64,000 bases of DNA, taken from assembly GCF_021729035.1 (NCBI RefSeq), contig NZ_JAJSAP010000007.1, positions 62,001 through 126,000 of the forward strand, written 5' to 3'. Each line of letters opens with the position of its first letter. Position 1 is the first letter of the stretch. Below the pieces are notes generated by a model. It was not told the DNA's origin. It worked only from the letters and a program-made list of their open reading frames with translations, and made no database searches. The position numbers were made by a program, and so were the translations under genes. The stretch comes from Microbulbifer sediminum (GTDB taxonomy: Bacteria > Pseudomonadota > Gammaproteobacteria > Pseudomonadales > Cellvibrionaceae). Of this stretch, positions 37,287-49,771 are shown one piece after another.

Positions 37287-38647
37287 TCGAGCTGGTTCCC
37301 CTGTTGATGTTCCTCGCGGTCTGCGCCGCGCTGATGTTCGGCTACCCGGTGGCCTTTACCCTGGGCGGCACTGCGCTGCTGGCAGCCGGGCTGGGCATCG
37401 TGGCCGGCGCCTTCGACCCCGAGCTGTTGCGCGCCTTCCCGGACCGCCTGTTCGGGATTATGCAGAATGGCACCCTGATGGCGGTGCCGCTGTTTGTATT
37501 GATGGGTGTCATGCTGGAGCGTGCGCGCATCGCCGAGGAACTGCTGGTCAACCTGGCCCGGGTCTTCTCCCGGGTGCCGGCCGGTATGGCCGTTTCCGTG
37601 GTGGTGGTGGGGGCGCTGCTGGCCGCCAGTACCGGGATTGTGGGCGCCACGGTTGTGACCATGGGGCTGATGTCCCTGCCCACCATGCTCAAGCGGGGTT
37701 ATTCCCCCCGTCTCGCCACCGGCACCATCTGCGCCACCGGCACCCTGGGACAGATCATCCCGCCGTCCATTGCGCTGGTGCTGCTGGGGGATACCCTCTC
37801 CAATGCCTACCAGCAGGCGCAGCTGTCGGCAGGCATCTTCAATCCCAAGCCGGTGAGCGTCGGCGACCTTTTTGTGGGCGCCATCGTCCCGGGCCTGCTG
37901 CTGGTAAGCGCTTACATCGTCTACCTGCTGTTCGTGGCCCGGCGGGAACCGGCTGTGGCCAGCGACAACGACCAGGGGCGGGTGGACCTTCCGGATACAC
38001 TGAAGAGCCTGGTGCCGCCCATCGCGCTGATGGTGCTGGTGCTGGGCTCCATTATCAGCGGTGCCGCCACCCCCACCGAGGCGGCGGCGATCGGCGCCCT
38101 GGGGGCAGGCCTGCTGGCGTTCAGCCGCGGCGCGCTCAACTGGGATCGCGCCGGCGAGGTGGGGCGCAGCACCCTGCAGGTGACGGCCATGGTGTTCGCG
38201 ATCCTGATCGGCGCGTCGCTGTTCTCGCTGGTATTCCGCGGCTATGACGGCGAGGAGCTGGTGACCGGCTTCTTCAACAGCCTGCCCGGCGGGGTCGTGG
38301 GTGCCACCCTGCTGGTAATGGTGGTGATCTTCCTGCTGGGCTTTATCCTCGACTTTATCGAGATCACCTTCGTGGTGGTGCCGATTGTCGGGCCCGTGCT
38401 GCTGGCCATGGGCGTGGACCCGGTGTGGCTGGGCATCATGATCGCCATCAACCTGCAGACCTCCTTCCTCACACCGCCGTTCGGCTTTGCACTCTTCTAC
38501 CTGCGTGGCGTGGCACCGGAGGAGGTGGCGACAGGAGCCATCTACCGCGGGGTGATGCCGTTTATCGCCATCCAGCTGCTGGTGCTGTGCCTGCTGGCCC
38601 TGTGGCCGTCCCTGGCTACCTGGCTACCGGCCCAGCTGGGCGGCTAG
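37283..38647 (+). CDS. TRAP transporter large permease subunit (DctM-type)
   Basis: 454 residues, about 12 membrane helices, the transport-active subunit of a tripartite ATP-independent periplasmic transporter. The segments TGTICATGTLGQIIPPSIALVL and AINLQTSFLTPPFGFALF are typical of the branch often labelled mannitol/chloroaromatic, whose tested members carry 2-oxo acids with a TakP-type binding protein. Substrate is inferred, not proven. Confidence 0.93.
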   Translation: MIELVPLLMFLAVCAALMFGYPVAFTLGGTALLAAGLGIVAGAFDPELLRAFPDRLFGIMQNGTLMAVPLFVLMGVMLERARIAEELLVNLARVFSRVPAGMAVSVVVVGALLAASTGIVGATVVTMGLMSLPTMLKRGYSPRLATGTICATGTLGQIIPPSIALVLLGDTLSNAYQQAQLSAGIFNPKPVSVGDLFVGAIVPGLLLVSAYIVYLLFVARREPAVASDNDQGRVDLPDTLKSLVPPIALMVLVLGSIISGAATPTEAAAIGALGAGLLAFSRGALNWDRAGEVGRSTLQVTAMVFAILIGASLFSLVFRGYDGEELVTGFFNSLPGGVVGATLLVMVVIFLLGFILDFIEITFVVVPIVGPVLLAMGVDPVWLGIMIAINLQTSFLTPPFGFALFYLRGVAPEEVATGAIYRGVMPFIAIQLLVLCLLALWPSLATWLPAQLGG

Positions 38648-38670
38648 CCAGGCCGGCCCGCGGCCGCAGT

Positions 38671-41600
38671 TCAGTCCCGCAGGCCGCGGCCCTTCCACAG
38701 GCGGAAGATCGCCGGGATTACCAGTAACGTGAGCAGCATGGCGCTGACCATGCCCCCCACCATGGGCGCGGCGATGCGCTGCATGACCTCGGACCCCACT
38801 CCAGTGCCGATCATGACCGGCACCAGGCCAATAAAGACCGTGGCGGTAGTCATCAGTACCGGCCGCATGCGCAGGCCGGCGCCCTCGCGGATGGCCTGTT
38901 CCAGGTCGGCGCGGCGCAGCGGGCCACCATCGGCAACGCGCTGCTCGCGCACCTGCCGCCAGGCCTGGTTCAGGTAGACCAGCATGATCACGCCAATCTC
39001 CACCGCGACCCCGGCCAGGGCGATAAAGCCCACCCCCACTGCCACCGACAGGTTGTAGCCCAACCAGTAGAGCAGCCACAGGCCGCCGATCAGGGCCAGC
39101 GGCAGGCTGCCCATGATCACCAGCACTTCGCCGACATGGCGGAAGCTCAGGTACAGCAACAGCACGATAATCCCCAGGGTCAGGGGCAACAGCACGGCCA
39201 GGCGCTCCCGCGCCCGCTCCATATACTCGTACTGGCCGGACCAGACCAGCGAGTAACCCGGCGGCAGCTCCAGCTCTTGCGCCACCGTCTGCTGCGCCCG
39301 GTCGACCCAGGAACCCAGGTCCACGTCGGTAAGGTCCACGTAGACCCAGCCGTTGGGTCGCGCATTCTCGGTCTTGATCATCGGCGGGCCGTCGCGCACC
39401 TCGATGCGCGCCACATCGCCCAGGGCCAGGTGACTGCCGTTCGGCGCCACCAGCGGGAGCTGGCGCATCTCTTCCGGGGAGTCCCGCCACGCCTGTGGAT
39501 AACGCAGGTTGACAGGGTAGCGTTCCAGGCCCTCCACGGTCTCACTGACATTGCGGCCGCCGATGGCGGTGTCCACCACTGACTGGACGTCGGCAATATT
39601 CAACCCGTAGCGGGCCGCGGCCCGGCGATCGATATCCACATCGATATAGCGGCCTCCGGCCACCCGTTCCGCATAGACCGACGCGGTTCCCGGCAGGTCC
39701 CCGAGGATCTTCTCCAGTCGTGTGCCGATGCGCTCGACCTCGCCCAGGTCCGGTCCGGCCACCTTGATGCCCACCGGTGTCTTGATGCCGGTAGCGAGCA
39801 TGTCGATGCGGGTCTTGATCGGCATCACCCAGGCATTGGTCACCCCGGGCAGCTGTACGGCGGCATCGAGTTCCGCGCGGATCTTGTCCGGCGTCATACC
39901 CGGACGCCACTGGTCCCGCGGTTTGAAGCGGATGACGGTCTCGATCATGGTCAACGGCGCCGGGTCGGTGGCGGTATCGGCCCGCCCGATCTTGCCCCAC
40001 ACCTGTGCCACTTCCGGTACCGACATGATCAGCTTGTCGGTCTGTTGCAGGAGTTCACGCGCCTTGCCGATGGAAATACCCGGGTAGGTACTGGGCATAT
40101 ACATCAGGTCACCCTCGTCCAGCGGCGGCATGAATTCGGTGCCGGTACGGGACAGGGGATAGAGGCTGCTGGCCAGCAGCAGCAGCGCCACCGCCAGTAC
40201 TGCGCGCGGGTGGCGGATTGCCAGCCCCAGGGCCGGCCGGTAGGCGACGGTCAGGAACCGGTTGATGGGGTTGGCCTGTTCGGGCCGGATGCTACCGCGC
40301 ACAAAATAGCCCATCAGCACCGGTACCAGGGTAATGGCCAGCCCGGCGGCGACGGCCATGGCGTAGGTCTTGGTGTAGGCCAGGGGCGCGAACAGCCGGC
40401 CCTCCTGGCCCTCCAGGGCAAAGACCGGCAGGAAGCTCAGGGTGATGATCAGCAGGCTGAAAAAAAGCGGCGGGCCCACTTCGCTGGCGGACTCCGCCAC
40501 CACCTGCCAGCGCTTGCGCTCGGGCCAGAGCTTGCGCTCCGCCGGCGGCGTGCGCTCCATATGCTTGTGCAGGTTCTCGATCATCACGATGGCCCCGTCC
40601 ACCATGGCGCCGATGGCGATGGCGATCCCCCCCAGGCTCATGATGTTGGCGTTGATGCCCTGCAGGTGCATCACCACAAACGCCCCCAGGATGCCCAGCG
40701 GCAGGCTCAGTGCGATGACCAGAGAAGAGCGCAGGTGGAACAGGAACAGGGCGCACACCAGCGCCACCACCAGGAACTCCTGCACCAGCTTGTGGGCCAG
40801 GTTGTCCACCGCAGCGTCGATCAGCTGGCTGCGGTCGTAGGTGGGCACTATCTCCACCCCTTCCGGCAGGCCCTGCTGCAGTTCCGCCAGGCGCGCGGTG
40901 ACCCGCTCGATCACGGCGCGGGCATTGTCCCCGAAGCGCATCACCACGACACCGCCAACCACTTCACCCTCGCCATCAAGCTCGGAGATACCACGACGCA
41001 TCTGTGGCCCGGTACGGATTTCGGCCACATCCCCGAGCAGCAGCGGCGTGCCATTGTCATCCACCCTCAGGGGGATCTGGCGCAGGTCGGCGACGCCCTC
41101 GATATAGCCGCTGGCCCGCACCATGTACTCGGCCTCGGCCATTTCCACCACCGAGGCGCCGGTCTCGCGGTTGCCCCGTTCGATGGCGGCGCGTACCTGT
41201 GCCAGGGTCAGGTCATAGGCACGCAGGCGCAGCGGATCCACAACCACCTGGTATTGCCGCACCATGCCGCCCACGGTGGCCACCTCCGACACTCCGGCAA
41301 TGGTCTGCAGCTCGTACTTCAGGAACCAGTCCTGCAGCGAGCGCAGCTGTGCCAGGTCGTGATTGCCACTGCGATCCACCAGCGCGTAACTGTAGATCCA
41401 GCCCACCCCGGTGGCATCCGGGCCCAGTTCCGGCTGGGCCCCGGCGGGCAGCCGCGGGGCCACCTGGCTCAGGTATTCCAGCACCCGGGAGCGGGCCCAG
41501 TAGAGGTCCACATCGTCCTCGAACAGGACGTATACATAGGAATCACCGAAAAACGAGTAGCCGCGCACGGTGACCGCACCCGGCACCGACAGCATCGCGG

Positions 41601-41811
41601 TGGTGAGCGGGTAGGTGACCTGGTCTTCCACCACCTGGGGCGCCTGGCCCGGGAAAGAGGTCTTGACGATCACCTGCACATCCGAAAGGTCCGGCAGCGC
41701 GTCCACCGGGGTGTGGCGCATGCTGAAGAGGCCGCCCAGGCACAGCGCCACCGCGGCCAGTAGCACGACAATGCGGTTGTGCAGGGACCAGTGGATAATC
41801 CGGGCGATCAT
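38671..41811 (-). CDS. cusA: Copper/silver-type heavy-metal RND efflux pump, CusA-like
   Basis: Inner-membrane pump of 1046 residues with the 12-helix, two-loop RND layout. Methionines occur in the contexts [18 protein letters not shown] and [10 protein letters not shown], which correspond to the Cu/Ag-binding Met positions of CusA rather than the CzcA pattern, so monovalent copper/silver is favoured over zinc/cobalt. Start overlaps the cusB stop (ATGA). It is the last gene of the cus operon and forms the tripartite complex with CusB and CusC. Confidence 0.92.
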   Translation of the reverse strand: MIARIIHWSLHNRIVVLLAAVALCLGGLFSMRHTPVDALPDLSDVQVIVKTSFPGQAPQVVEDQVTYPLTTAMLSVPGAVTVRGYSFFGDSYVYVLFEDDVDLYWARSRVLEYLSQVAPRLPAGAQPELGPDATGVGWIYSYALVDRSGNHDLAQLRSLQDWFLKYELQTIAGVSEVATVGGMVRQYQVVVDPLRLRAYDLTLAQVRAAIERGNRETGASVVEMAEAEYMVRASGYIEGVADLRQIPLRVDDNGTPLLLGDVAEIRTGPQMRRGISELDGEGEVVGGVVVMRFGDNARAVIERVTARLAELQQGLPEGVEIVPTYDRSQLIDAAVDNLAHKLVQEFLVVALVCALFLFHLRSSLVIALSLPLGILGAFVVMHLQGINANIMSLGGIAIAIGAMVDGAIVMIENLHKHMERTPPAERKLWPERKRWQVVAESASEVGPPLFFSLLIITLSFLPVFALEGQEGRLFAPLAYTKTYAMAVAAGLAITLVPVLMGYFVRGSIRPEQANPINRFLTVAYRPALGLAIRHPRAVLAVALLLLASSLYPLSRTGTEFMPPLDEGDLMYMPSTYPGISIGKARELLQQTDKLIMSVPEVAQVWGKIGRADTATDPAPLTMIETVIRFKPRDQWRPGMTPDKIRAELDAAVQLPGVTNAWVMPIKTRIDMLATGIKTPVGIKVAGPDLGEVERIGTRLEKILGDLPGTASVYAERVAGGRYIDVDIDRRAAARYGLNIADVQSVVDTAIGGRNVSETVEGLERYPVNLRYPQAWRDSPEEMRQLPLVAPNGSHLALGDVARIEVRDGPPMIKTENARPNGWVYVDLTDVDLGSWVDRAQQTVAQELELPPGYSLVWSGQYEYMERARERLAVLLPLTLGIIVLLLYLSFRHVGEVLVIMGSLPLALIGGLWLLYWLGYNLSVAVGVGFIALAGVAVEIGVIMLVYLNQAWRQVREQRVADGGPLRRADLEQAIREGAGLRMRPVLMTTATVFIGLVPVMIGTGVGSEVMQRIAAPMVGGMVSAMLLTLLVIPAIFRLWKGRGLRD

Positions 41812-43343
41812 TTCGGGCTGCCCCCGTGATCGTCGTGGTCCATGTCACCATGGTCCATCTCACCATGGTCCATCTCACCGTGGTCCATGTCGCCGTGATC
41901 CATGCCCGCCGGTGAGCGCACCGCCAGCACCTCGTACTTGCCATCGGCCCGTTCGCGGATCTGCACCTCGATGCGCGCACCGCTCTCCATGGCCCGGCGC
42001 AGGTCCTCGCCCGCGCCATCGGCCACATAGAATCCCATAACCATCGCCGGCCAGTCCCAGGCCGGCACCGGCTCGTGGTCCAGGCGGGCATAGTGGTTGT
42101 CATCGGGCATGCTCAGGACCCTTGCCCCGACCCATGGCCGGTCCGAGGCGTCCATACGCCCCAGGTCGGCACTGACGCTGGATTCGGAGTCGATCAGGAA
42201 CTGGGCCGAGGTGACGACACGATTGCCCGCCTCCAGGCCCTCGAGAATCTGCACCCGGTCGCCGAATTCGTGCCCGGAACGGACCCGCACCGAGCGGAAG
42301 CGGCCATCACCCTCCGCCAGCACCACCCGCTCCATGCGGCCGGTGCGGATCAGCGCCTCGCGGGGAATGGTGAGGGCGGTGGCAGCGCGGCCATCCAGCT
42401 CGAGGCGCACGAACATTCCCGGGCGCAGCACCTGGTCCGGGTTGTCCACCTGCACGCGCACGGTCAGGGTGCGCATGGGCTCGTCCACCTGTGGCAGTAC
42501 CTTGTCGACCTGGCCCAGCCAGATGCGCCCGGGGGCAAAATCGCCGCGCACGGTGACCTTGTCACCGCGCTCTATGGCATAACCCTGGCGCGGGAAGACC
42601 TCGCCCTCCACCCAGACCGGGTCCAGCGGGCCGACGCTCACCAGCGCCTTCTGCGGTGTGATGTACATGCCGCTGCGCACCCCCAGTGTCTCCACGTAGC
42701 CACTGGCTTCGGCGTAGAGGGTGATTGTCTCGCTGGCGCGGCCGCTGCGCTCGACCTTTTGCACCTCCCGCGCGGGGACACCGAGGCTGTGCAGGCGCTC
42801 GCGGGCAGCCTCGGCCAGTGCCCGGTTGCCACTGCCGCGGGCGGCGAGGAATTCGCGCTGCGCCTTGACCAGTTCCGGCGAGTAGATCTCCACCAGTGGC
42901 TGACCCTTTTCCACCCGGTCACCCTCGGCCTTCACCCAGGTTTTCTGCACCCAGCCACTGAGCCGCGTGTGCTGGTGGCGGATACGGTCCTGATCCAGCC
43001 GTACGATGCCCACGGTGCGCAGGGGCGCGGACACCGGGCCGCGCTCGGCGGTGGCAGTGCGCACACCCAGGTTGTTCTCAACCTCGGGAGAAATGGTCAC
43101 GGTACCCGGCGCATCACCGGGCTCCTCGCCCTCGTAGACCGGAATCAGGTCCATCCCCATGGGGGATTTGCCTGGTCCGTCACGGCGGTAATTGGGATCC
43201 ATGGGGGCGACCCAGTAAAGGATCTTGCGCTCCCCGCTGGCGCCGCCATCCATGCCGCTCCCATCTCCATTGCCACTGAGCCACCAGCCCAGGAAGACGC
43301 CGATGATTGCGGCGGTAGCGACCAGTATCGGTGCTTTCTGCAT
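41808..43343 (-). CDS. cusB: Efflux RND adaptor CusB fused to a CusF-like domain and a Met/His-rich tail
   Basis: 511-residue periplasmic adaptor. An N-terminal membrane anchor (about 5-22) is followed by a heavy-metal-binding segment ([20 protein letters not shown], about 44-63), then the hairpin, lipoyl and beta-barrel domains. After about residue 400 comes a CusF-type domain with His423, Trp431, Met434 and Met436 (the H..W..M.M copper site). The last 35 residues hold five MDHG-like pentads. Free CusF is normally a separate chaperone, so here metal delivery and adaptor are one chain. Confidence 0.9.
   Translation of the reverse strand: MQKAPILVATAAIIGVFLGWWLSGNGDGSGMDGGASGERKILYWVAPMDPNYRRDGPGKSPMGMDLIPVYEGEEPGDAPGTVTISPEVENNLGVRTATAERGPVSAPLRTVGIVRLDQDRIRHQHTRLSGWVQKTWVKAEGDRVEKGQPLVEIYSPELVKAQREFLAARGSGNRALAEAARERLHSLGVPAREVQKVERSGRASETITLYAEASGYVETLGVRSGMYITPQKALVSVGPLDPVWVEGEVFPRQGYAIERGDKVTVRGDFAPGRIWLGQVDKVLPQVDEPMRTLTVRVQVDNPDQVLRPGMFVRLELDGRAATALTIPREALIRTGRMERVVLAEGDGRFRSVRVRSGHEFGDRVQILEGLEAGNRVVTSAQFLIDSESSVSADLGRMDASDRPWVGARVLSMPDDNHYARLDHEPVPAWDWPAMVMGFYVADGAGEDLRRAMESGARIEVQIRERADGKYEVLAVRSPAGMDHGDMDHGEMDHGEMDHGDMDHDDHGGSPK
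41829..41903 (-). repeat. Five 15-bp tandem repeats coding the MDHG[DE] pentads of CusB
   Basis: Residues 481-505 read [25 protein letters not shown]. The near-identical 15-bp DNA units make copy-number change by slippage likely, which would lengthen or shorten the metal-binding tail without breaking the frame. Confidence 0.85.
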
Positions 43344-43418
43344 TGTTCAGTTTCCCATCGGGCCCATCCCTCGGGGTGGGCTTCATGTGTGGTCTCGGTT
43401 CGCGGTGCGGGACACCGC

Positions 43419-44726
43419 TTACTTGCTGTCCCGGGCCGGCGTCTCCGTACCGGGCGCCTCCGCGCGGTAGTAGCGAATGCGTGCCAGGGCGCGGTAATAG
43501 TCGTAATCCAGTTGCACAGCGTCGATCTGTGTCTCAATAGCCTCCACCCGGGCGGCGATCACGGCATCCAGGTCGGCCGTATTGCTGGCGTAGCCACTCA
43601 GCAGTGCGCTGGCGGTATCTTCCGCCGTGGGCAGTAGTTCGCTGCGGTAGAGGTGGCGGCGTGCCGCCAGGCTGTCGGCAACAGCGGCGGCGCCATTCAG
43701 CCCGCTGTGTAGGGATTGCAGTAAGTCCTGCCGCTGCAGGATGCCCGCGCTCTCACGGGCGCGGGCGGCGGCCAGGCGACGATCCTGCCGCTTGCCGGTA
43801 AACAGCGGCAGGTCGAAGGACACCATCGCACTGGCGAAGTCGGCACCGTCACTGGTGGGCGTGGGCTCCCGCTGTCCATAGCTCAGCTCGAACTGCCACT
43901 GCGGTTTGTAGGCCTCGCCGGCGATCTCCACGTTGCGCCCCTCGGCCTCCACCCTGGCTGCGGCAGCCGCCAGAGCAGGGTGACCGGCGACGCTTTCCGG
44001 CGCCACTGGCGGAGTCCGGGCCGCCAGCCAGCCAGTCGTCCCGGGCCAGGCGGGCAGGGTGGTATCAATCGGCTCCCAGGCCGCAGCGCCTATCCACTGG
44101 CTGAGCAGTCCGCGACTGCGGTTGGCCTCGCCCTCCAGCGCCTGGATACGGTCATCCAGGCGCGCCAGGGCCAGCTGGGATTGCAGCAGCTGCTGGGACT
44201 GGGCCTCGCCGGTCGCCACCCGGGCGCGGTCGTAGTCCACCAGTTGTACCAGCCAGTGGCGGTTTTCCCGCATCAGCTCCAGGGACTCCAGTTGTGCTGC
44301 CAACTGCAGGAAGGCCTCGCTCACCTGCAACGCCAGGCGCAGTTCCCGGTCGGCGGCATCGGCCAAGCCGGCCTGCGCCTGCAGGCTGCCCCGTTCGCCG
44401 GCGAGGCGGGCGCTGTCACCGCGGGGCAGTTTCTGGCTGACGCCCACGAGTTTCTGGGTCATGGGCTGCTCGTCGAAAGCAAAGCTGTCGGTGGGCAGGT
44501 TTACCGTACCGAGCCTGACCACTGGGTCGGCCCACTGGCTGTCGGCGACCGCATCCTGTTGCGCCGCCTCGGCCCGCTGGCGCACGGCGGCGGCCTGCGG
44601 GTCCAGCTCCTGTGCAAGCTGCAAGGCACGCTGGTAATCCACAGTCGCAGACGCTGGCCCAGATGCCAGGGCAAATGCCAGCGTAAGCAGGCCGCACCGT
44701 GGGCGGGCCCGTTTTGGGGAAAACAT
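43419..44726 (-). CDS. cusC: TolC/CusC-type outer-membrane efflux protein
   Basis: 435 residues with a Sec signal ending 'GPASA' and the long helical repeats of outer-membrane efflux proteins (two OEP repeats, about 30-225 and 245-425). No lipobox cysteine is evident, unlike E. coli CusC. It forms the exit duct for the CusBA pump. It precedes cusB by 75 bp and follows the small metal-binding protein by 58 bp. Confidence 0.9.
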   Translation of the reverse strand: MFSPKRARPRCGLLTLAFALASGPASATVDYQRALQLAQELDPQAAAVRQRAEAAQQDAVADSQWADPVVRLGTVNLPTDSFAFDEQPMTQKLVGVSQKLPRGDSARLAGERGSLQAQAGLADAADRELRLALQVSEAFLQLAAQLESLELMRENRHWLVQLVDYDRARVATGEAQSQQLLQSQLALARLDDRIQALEGEANRSRGLLSQWIGAAAWEPIDTTLPAWPGTTGWLAARTPPVAPESVAGHPALAAAAARVEAEGRNVEIAGEAYKPQWQFELSYGQREPTPTSDGADFASAMVSFDLPLFTGKRQDRRLAAARARESAGILQRQDLLQSLHSGLNGAAAVADSLAARRHLYRSELLPTAEDTASALLSGYASNTADLDAVIAARVEAIETQIDAVQLDYDYYRALARIRYYRAEAPGTETPARDSK

Positions 44727-44784
44727 GTGTCAGTCCTGTCTGGTTGATGGCTCGCGGGTGCCGGAGGCACCGGTTAACGGGTCA

Positions 44785-45153
44785 TCAGCCGGCGATGGGT
44801 GGCCGGAACAGGCTTGCAGAGGGGGTGAGCGGGCGATCGATGGGCTCGGCACTGGCCTGCGGCCGCTCCGGGGAAAAATCCAGGGGATAGATCGAGGATA
44901 ACAGCGCCAGCGGTGCGGCACAGGCGCCGGCCTCACAGGCCAGCTGGCACTGCCAGGCACGCTCGGCGACGGCGGTATCGTCCTCGCAGCAGGGCATGTC
45001 ACCCGTACCCGCGGACATATCGTGGTGCATCGGCATGCCCATGTCGGCCGTGCCGCCCATATCGTGCACCTCACCACAGTCGTGCCCCCCCGCGACGGCG
45101 AGGCTCTGGGCGCTGACGAGCAGCAGCAGGAAAATCACGGCGAGACGATGCAT
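44785..45153 (-). CDS. Small exported Cys/His/Met-rich protein at the head of the cus operon
   Basis: 122 residues with a signal peptide ending near 'SLAVAG'. The next 60 residues hold clustered potential Cu ligands: GHDC, an MGMPMHHDM run, CC and CQLACEAGAC. I do not recognise the family; it may be CopL/DUF2946-like. The position immediately upstream of cusCBA suggests a periplasmic copper/silver chaperone, sensor or buffer. The ATG ending at 45153 is chosen because it yields the signal peptide; the ribosome site is poor. Confidence 0.65.
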   Translation of the reverse strand: MHRLAVIFLLLLVSAQSLAVAGGHDCGEVHDMGGTADMGMPMHHDMSAGTGDMPCCEDDTAVAERAWQCQLACEAGACAAPLALLSSIYPLDFSPERPQASAEPIDRPLTPSASLFRPPIAG

Positions 45154-45340
45154 GGGGGAGAATTCTAGGTGCCGGCGGGGCACCGGGCAAGCCGGGATGG
45201 AACAAAGCACGGTTCAACAGTGCCGGCAAGGCGGGAATTCGCGCCAGCGCCACCGGCTAAATTCTATGCACCCTGTGCTACAATGCGCCACCCCCTAACA
45301 GGCGGGAACCCAAATAAGTCTAAGAATCCGTGAGTACCCG

Positions 45341-45733
45341 ATGTCAGCACTTGATGAAGAGCCGCAACCCACTGGCACCCTGACCCTGCAGACCCTGGCC
45401 ATGCCCCGGGACACCAATCCCCAGGGCGATGTTTTCGCAGGCTGGCTGATGTCGCAGATGGACCTGGCTGGAGCCATCCTGGCCCAGAGCATTGCCCGCG
45501 GCCGGGTGACCACGGTGGCCACCGGCAATATGGTGTTCCTGCGCCCGGTGCCTGTCGGCTCCACCGTCAGCTGTTACGCCGAACCACTGGAAGTGGGTCG
45601 CTCCTCTATCCGCTGCATGGTGGAAGTCTGGCTGACGCGGGTGGATTCCGGGGAACAAGTGAAAGTCACCGAGGGCGAGTTCGTGTTCGTGGCGATTGAT
45701 GACCGCGGCAATACCCGTCCGCTGCCCCTCTGA
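45341..45733 (+). CDS. yciA: Acyl-CoA thioesterase YciA
   Basis: 130-residue cytosolic hotdog-fold thioesterase that hydrolyses a broad range of acyl-CoAs. The motif PRDTNPQGDVFAGWLMSQMD carries the catalytic Asp-containing segment of the YciA family. Divergent from the cus operon across about 190 bp. No strong ribosome site is seen before the ATG. Confidence 0.93.
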   Translation: MSALDEEPQPTGTLTLQTLAMPRDTNPQGDVFAGWLMSQMDLAGAILAQSIARGRVTTVATGNMVFLRPVPVGSTVSCYAEPLEVGRSSIRCMVEVWLTRVDSGEQVKVTEGEFVFVAIDDRGNTRPLPL

Positions 45734-45755
45734 CCTGTTTCCGGCGCGGCCGCCG

Positions 45756-46352
45756 TCAGTGGCGGCCCTCCGCTTTGGGCAGCACGATTCCCAGCCGGCC
45801 CAGTTCCTTGGCCAGCCGCGGGTCGCCGCTGCGCCGCCAGCGCTGATATAGCTCAAGCACATCGTGGGCGTCGTAGGGATGCTCCTTGGCGCATGCCCGC
45901 GCCACCAGTTCCAGCAAGCGGCCGAACATAGCGGCGAGTTCAGAGAACACGTGCCGGTTGTCGCGCGCATTGTCTGCCAGGTAGTCGTAAGCGCCACCGC
46001 CCATGCCGATGAAGTAGTCCTGCCGGATGCCGCGCCGGGCGTAGTTATCCGGGAAGAGCCCGCCGAGGAACAGCGCCAGGTCCCCCAGCTGTCGCAGTAT
46101 CTGGCAGCGCTCCCAGTCACTCGCCGCCTCGTGGGCGTCCTTGTAGAGAAGTGCCAGCGGGCGGATGCCCAGCTGCCCCTGATCATAGGTGAACAGCTCA
46201 TCGCTGTCACCGAAACGGGCTAGCATGCTGCCCATATACCAGAGCGTGTCCTCCTGGGGCAGGGGCTCCAGTTCGCGGCCGCACTCTTCTAACCGGTTGC
46301 GGAAATAGTCCGCCAGCGTTCTCTCAAAGTCGGGCTGGTTCCGCAGCGACAT
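45756..46352 (-). CDS. Conserved hypothetical cytosolic protein
   Basis: 198 residues with no signal or membrane segment and no recognised family. It is helical and rich in aromatic residues, with a conserved-looking centre (GGLFPDNYARRGIRQDYFIGMGGGAY split by helices) and many Leu/Ala. GGAGG lies 7 nt before the ATG. It converges on yciA and is divergent from groES. Confidence 0.8.
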   Translation of the reverse strand: MSLRNQPDFERTLADYFRNRLEECGRELEPLPQEDTLWYMGSMLARFGDSDELFTYDQGQLGIRPLALLYKDAHEAASDWERCQILRQLGDLALFLGGLFPDNYARRGIRQDYFIGMGGGAYDYLADNARDNRHVFSELAAMFGRLLELVARACAKEHPYDAHDVLELYQRWRRSGDPRLAKELGRLGIVLPKAEGRH

Positions 46353-46474
46353 GGTCCCACCTCCCGTGAATCCTGTTGCCCTACTGAAAACTATAAGCCA
46401 GATTTCTGCGCTTTCAATTGTTAAAAACCGTTTTTATATAATAAAAAATTATACAAAATCCGCCGCGCGTCCCT

Positions 46475-46502
46475 CTTGAAAATGCCCCTCGCGCTCCTAT
46501 TT
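46475..46502 (+). promoter_or_regulatory. Heat-shock (sigma-32-type) promoter of groESL
   Basis: CTTGAA (46475-46480), a 14-bp spacer and TCCTATTT (46495-46502) resemble the sigma-32 consensus CTTGAA-N13-17-CCCCATnT; the -10 half is imperfect. It lies 83 bp before the groES start. No CIRCE inverted repeat was seen. Confidence 0.6.
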
Positions 46503-46585
46503 TGCCGCTGTCGGGGGATGGTCAGCGTCCCAGGACTTCGAATCTTCAACCATTGAATTGCACATGCTTATTGGGAGGAAATCCG

Positions 46586-48525
<1,940 letters not shown>

Positions 48526-48540
48526 TTCATTACGGTAATC

Positions 48541-48571
48541 AAAAAACGGGGCCCCAGGGCCCCGTTTTTTT
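48541..48571. terminator. Bidirectional terminator after groEL
   Basis: Six A, an 8-bp GC-only stem (48547-48554 with 48557-48564) and seven T. The reverse orientation also works for the convergent TRAP binding-protein gene, whose stop codon overlaps its right edge. Confidence 0.88.
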
Positions 48572-49703
48572 AATCCGCGCTAATTGCTCTGGTCTGGTAA
48601 TAAGCCTCTTCGCTGATGCGATGATAGGGGATCACATCGTCCCTGAATTCCTTGAAGGCCTCGTAGACCCGCGCGAACTGGGGGTCCTCGGCTGCGGTCT
48701 CCTCCAGGATTTCCCGGTTTACCTTCTTCAGGTGCGCCAGCACCTCGTCCGGCAGGCGCCGCAGTTGCACACCGTGCTCCTTCACCAGTTCCTGTAACGC
48801 GCGGTTGTTGCGCGCGGTGTACTCATCGAGCATGTCCTGGTTGGCATCGCGGGCGGCCACGCGCACTATGGCCTGCAGGTCCTGCGGCAGCTTCTCGAAC
48901 GCGGTCTTGTTGATGATGATCTCCAGGATGGAGCCGGGTTCGTGCCAGCCGGGGTAATAATAGTATTTGGCGATCTGGTGGAAGCCGAAGGCCAGGTCGT
49001 TGTAGGGGCCCACCCACTCGGTGGCATCGATCACGCCCGTCTGCAGGGCGGTGTAGAGCTCGCCGCCGGGGATGGTCACCGCGGTGCCGCCGGCGCGGTT
49101 CAGTACCTCGCCACCCAGCCCCGGGATACGCATCTTGAGGCCCTGCAGGTCCTCCACCGAGTTGATCTCCTTGTTGAACCAGCCGGCCATCTGCACACCG
49201 GTGGAGCCACCGGCCATGGGAATCAGGTCGAAGGGAGCGTAGAGCTCCTCCCACAGCTCGCGGCCGCCGCCGTAGTGCAGCCAGCCGTTCATCTCCTGGG
49301 CATTGAGCCCGAAGGGCACAGCGGTAAAGAACTGTGCTGCCGGCACCTTGCCTTTCCAGTAGTAGGCCGCACCGTGGCCCACCTGCGCCGCGCCCTCGGA
49401 TACCGCGCCGAACACACCCATGGCCGGTACCAGCTCACCGGCGCCGTAGACCTTGATCTTCAGTCGCCCGCCGGACATCGCCTCCACGGTGCGGGCGAAG
49501 CGCTCCGGCGCGCTGCCGAGACCGGGAAAATTCTTGGGCCAGGTGGTGACAAGCTTCCACTCGAAGGTCTCGCGGCTGCCGTCCTCGGTAAATTGGCGGG
49601 CCGGACCCTGTTCACTGCGGGAGACCACCAGCGCGCCGAAGGTAATGACCAGCAGCGCCAGCAGGCCGAGGATGACGGGGGGATACCAGTTGATTCTTTT
49701 CAT
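48570..49703 (-). CDS. TRAP transporter solute-binding protein (DctP/TakP-type)
   Basis: 377 residues. The N-terminal hydrophobic segment (about 5-30) may be an uncleaved anchor, since no clear cleavage site follows. The binding-domain motifs GGGRELWEELYAPF, GGSTGVQMAGWFNKE and RIPGLGGEVLNR match the TakP branch, which binds 2-oxo acids. No permease genes adjoin it; the DctQM pair about 11 kb to the left is of the matching branch. The ATG ending at 49703 is chosen over 49736 on signal position. Confidence 0.9.
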   Translation of the reverse strand: MKRINWYPPVILGLLALLVITFGALVVSRSEQGPARQFTEDGSRETFEWKLVTTWPKNFPGLGSAPERFARTVEAMSGGRLKIKVYGAGELVPAMGVFGAVSEGAAQVGHGAAYYWKGKVPAAQFFTAVPFGLNAQEMNGWLHYGGGRELWEELYAPFDLIPMAGGSTGVQMAGWFNKEINSVEDLQGLKMRIPGLGGEVLNRAGGTAVTIPGGELYTALQTGVIDATEWVGPYNDLAFGFHQIAKYYYYPGWHEPGSILEIIINKTAFEKLPQDLQAIVRVAARDANQDMLDEYTARNNRALQELVKEHGVQLRRLPDEVLAHLKKVNREILEETAAEDPQFARVYEAFKEFRDDVIPYHRISEEAYYQTRAISAD

Positions 49704-49771
49704 CGGCTGTTCTTTTCTTATTCTGTGTCGGGTCACCGCGCCGGCAATCGGGCCAGCTCCAGATGGTGATG

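Noticed and set aside
40045-43637. Very long plus-strand frames opposite cusA, cusB and cusC
   Set aside because: They are His/Gln/Arg-rich shadows of high-GC genes on the minus strand, without ribosome sites or recognisable motifs.
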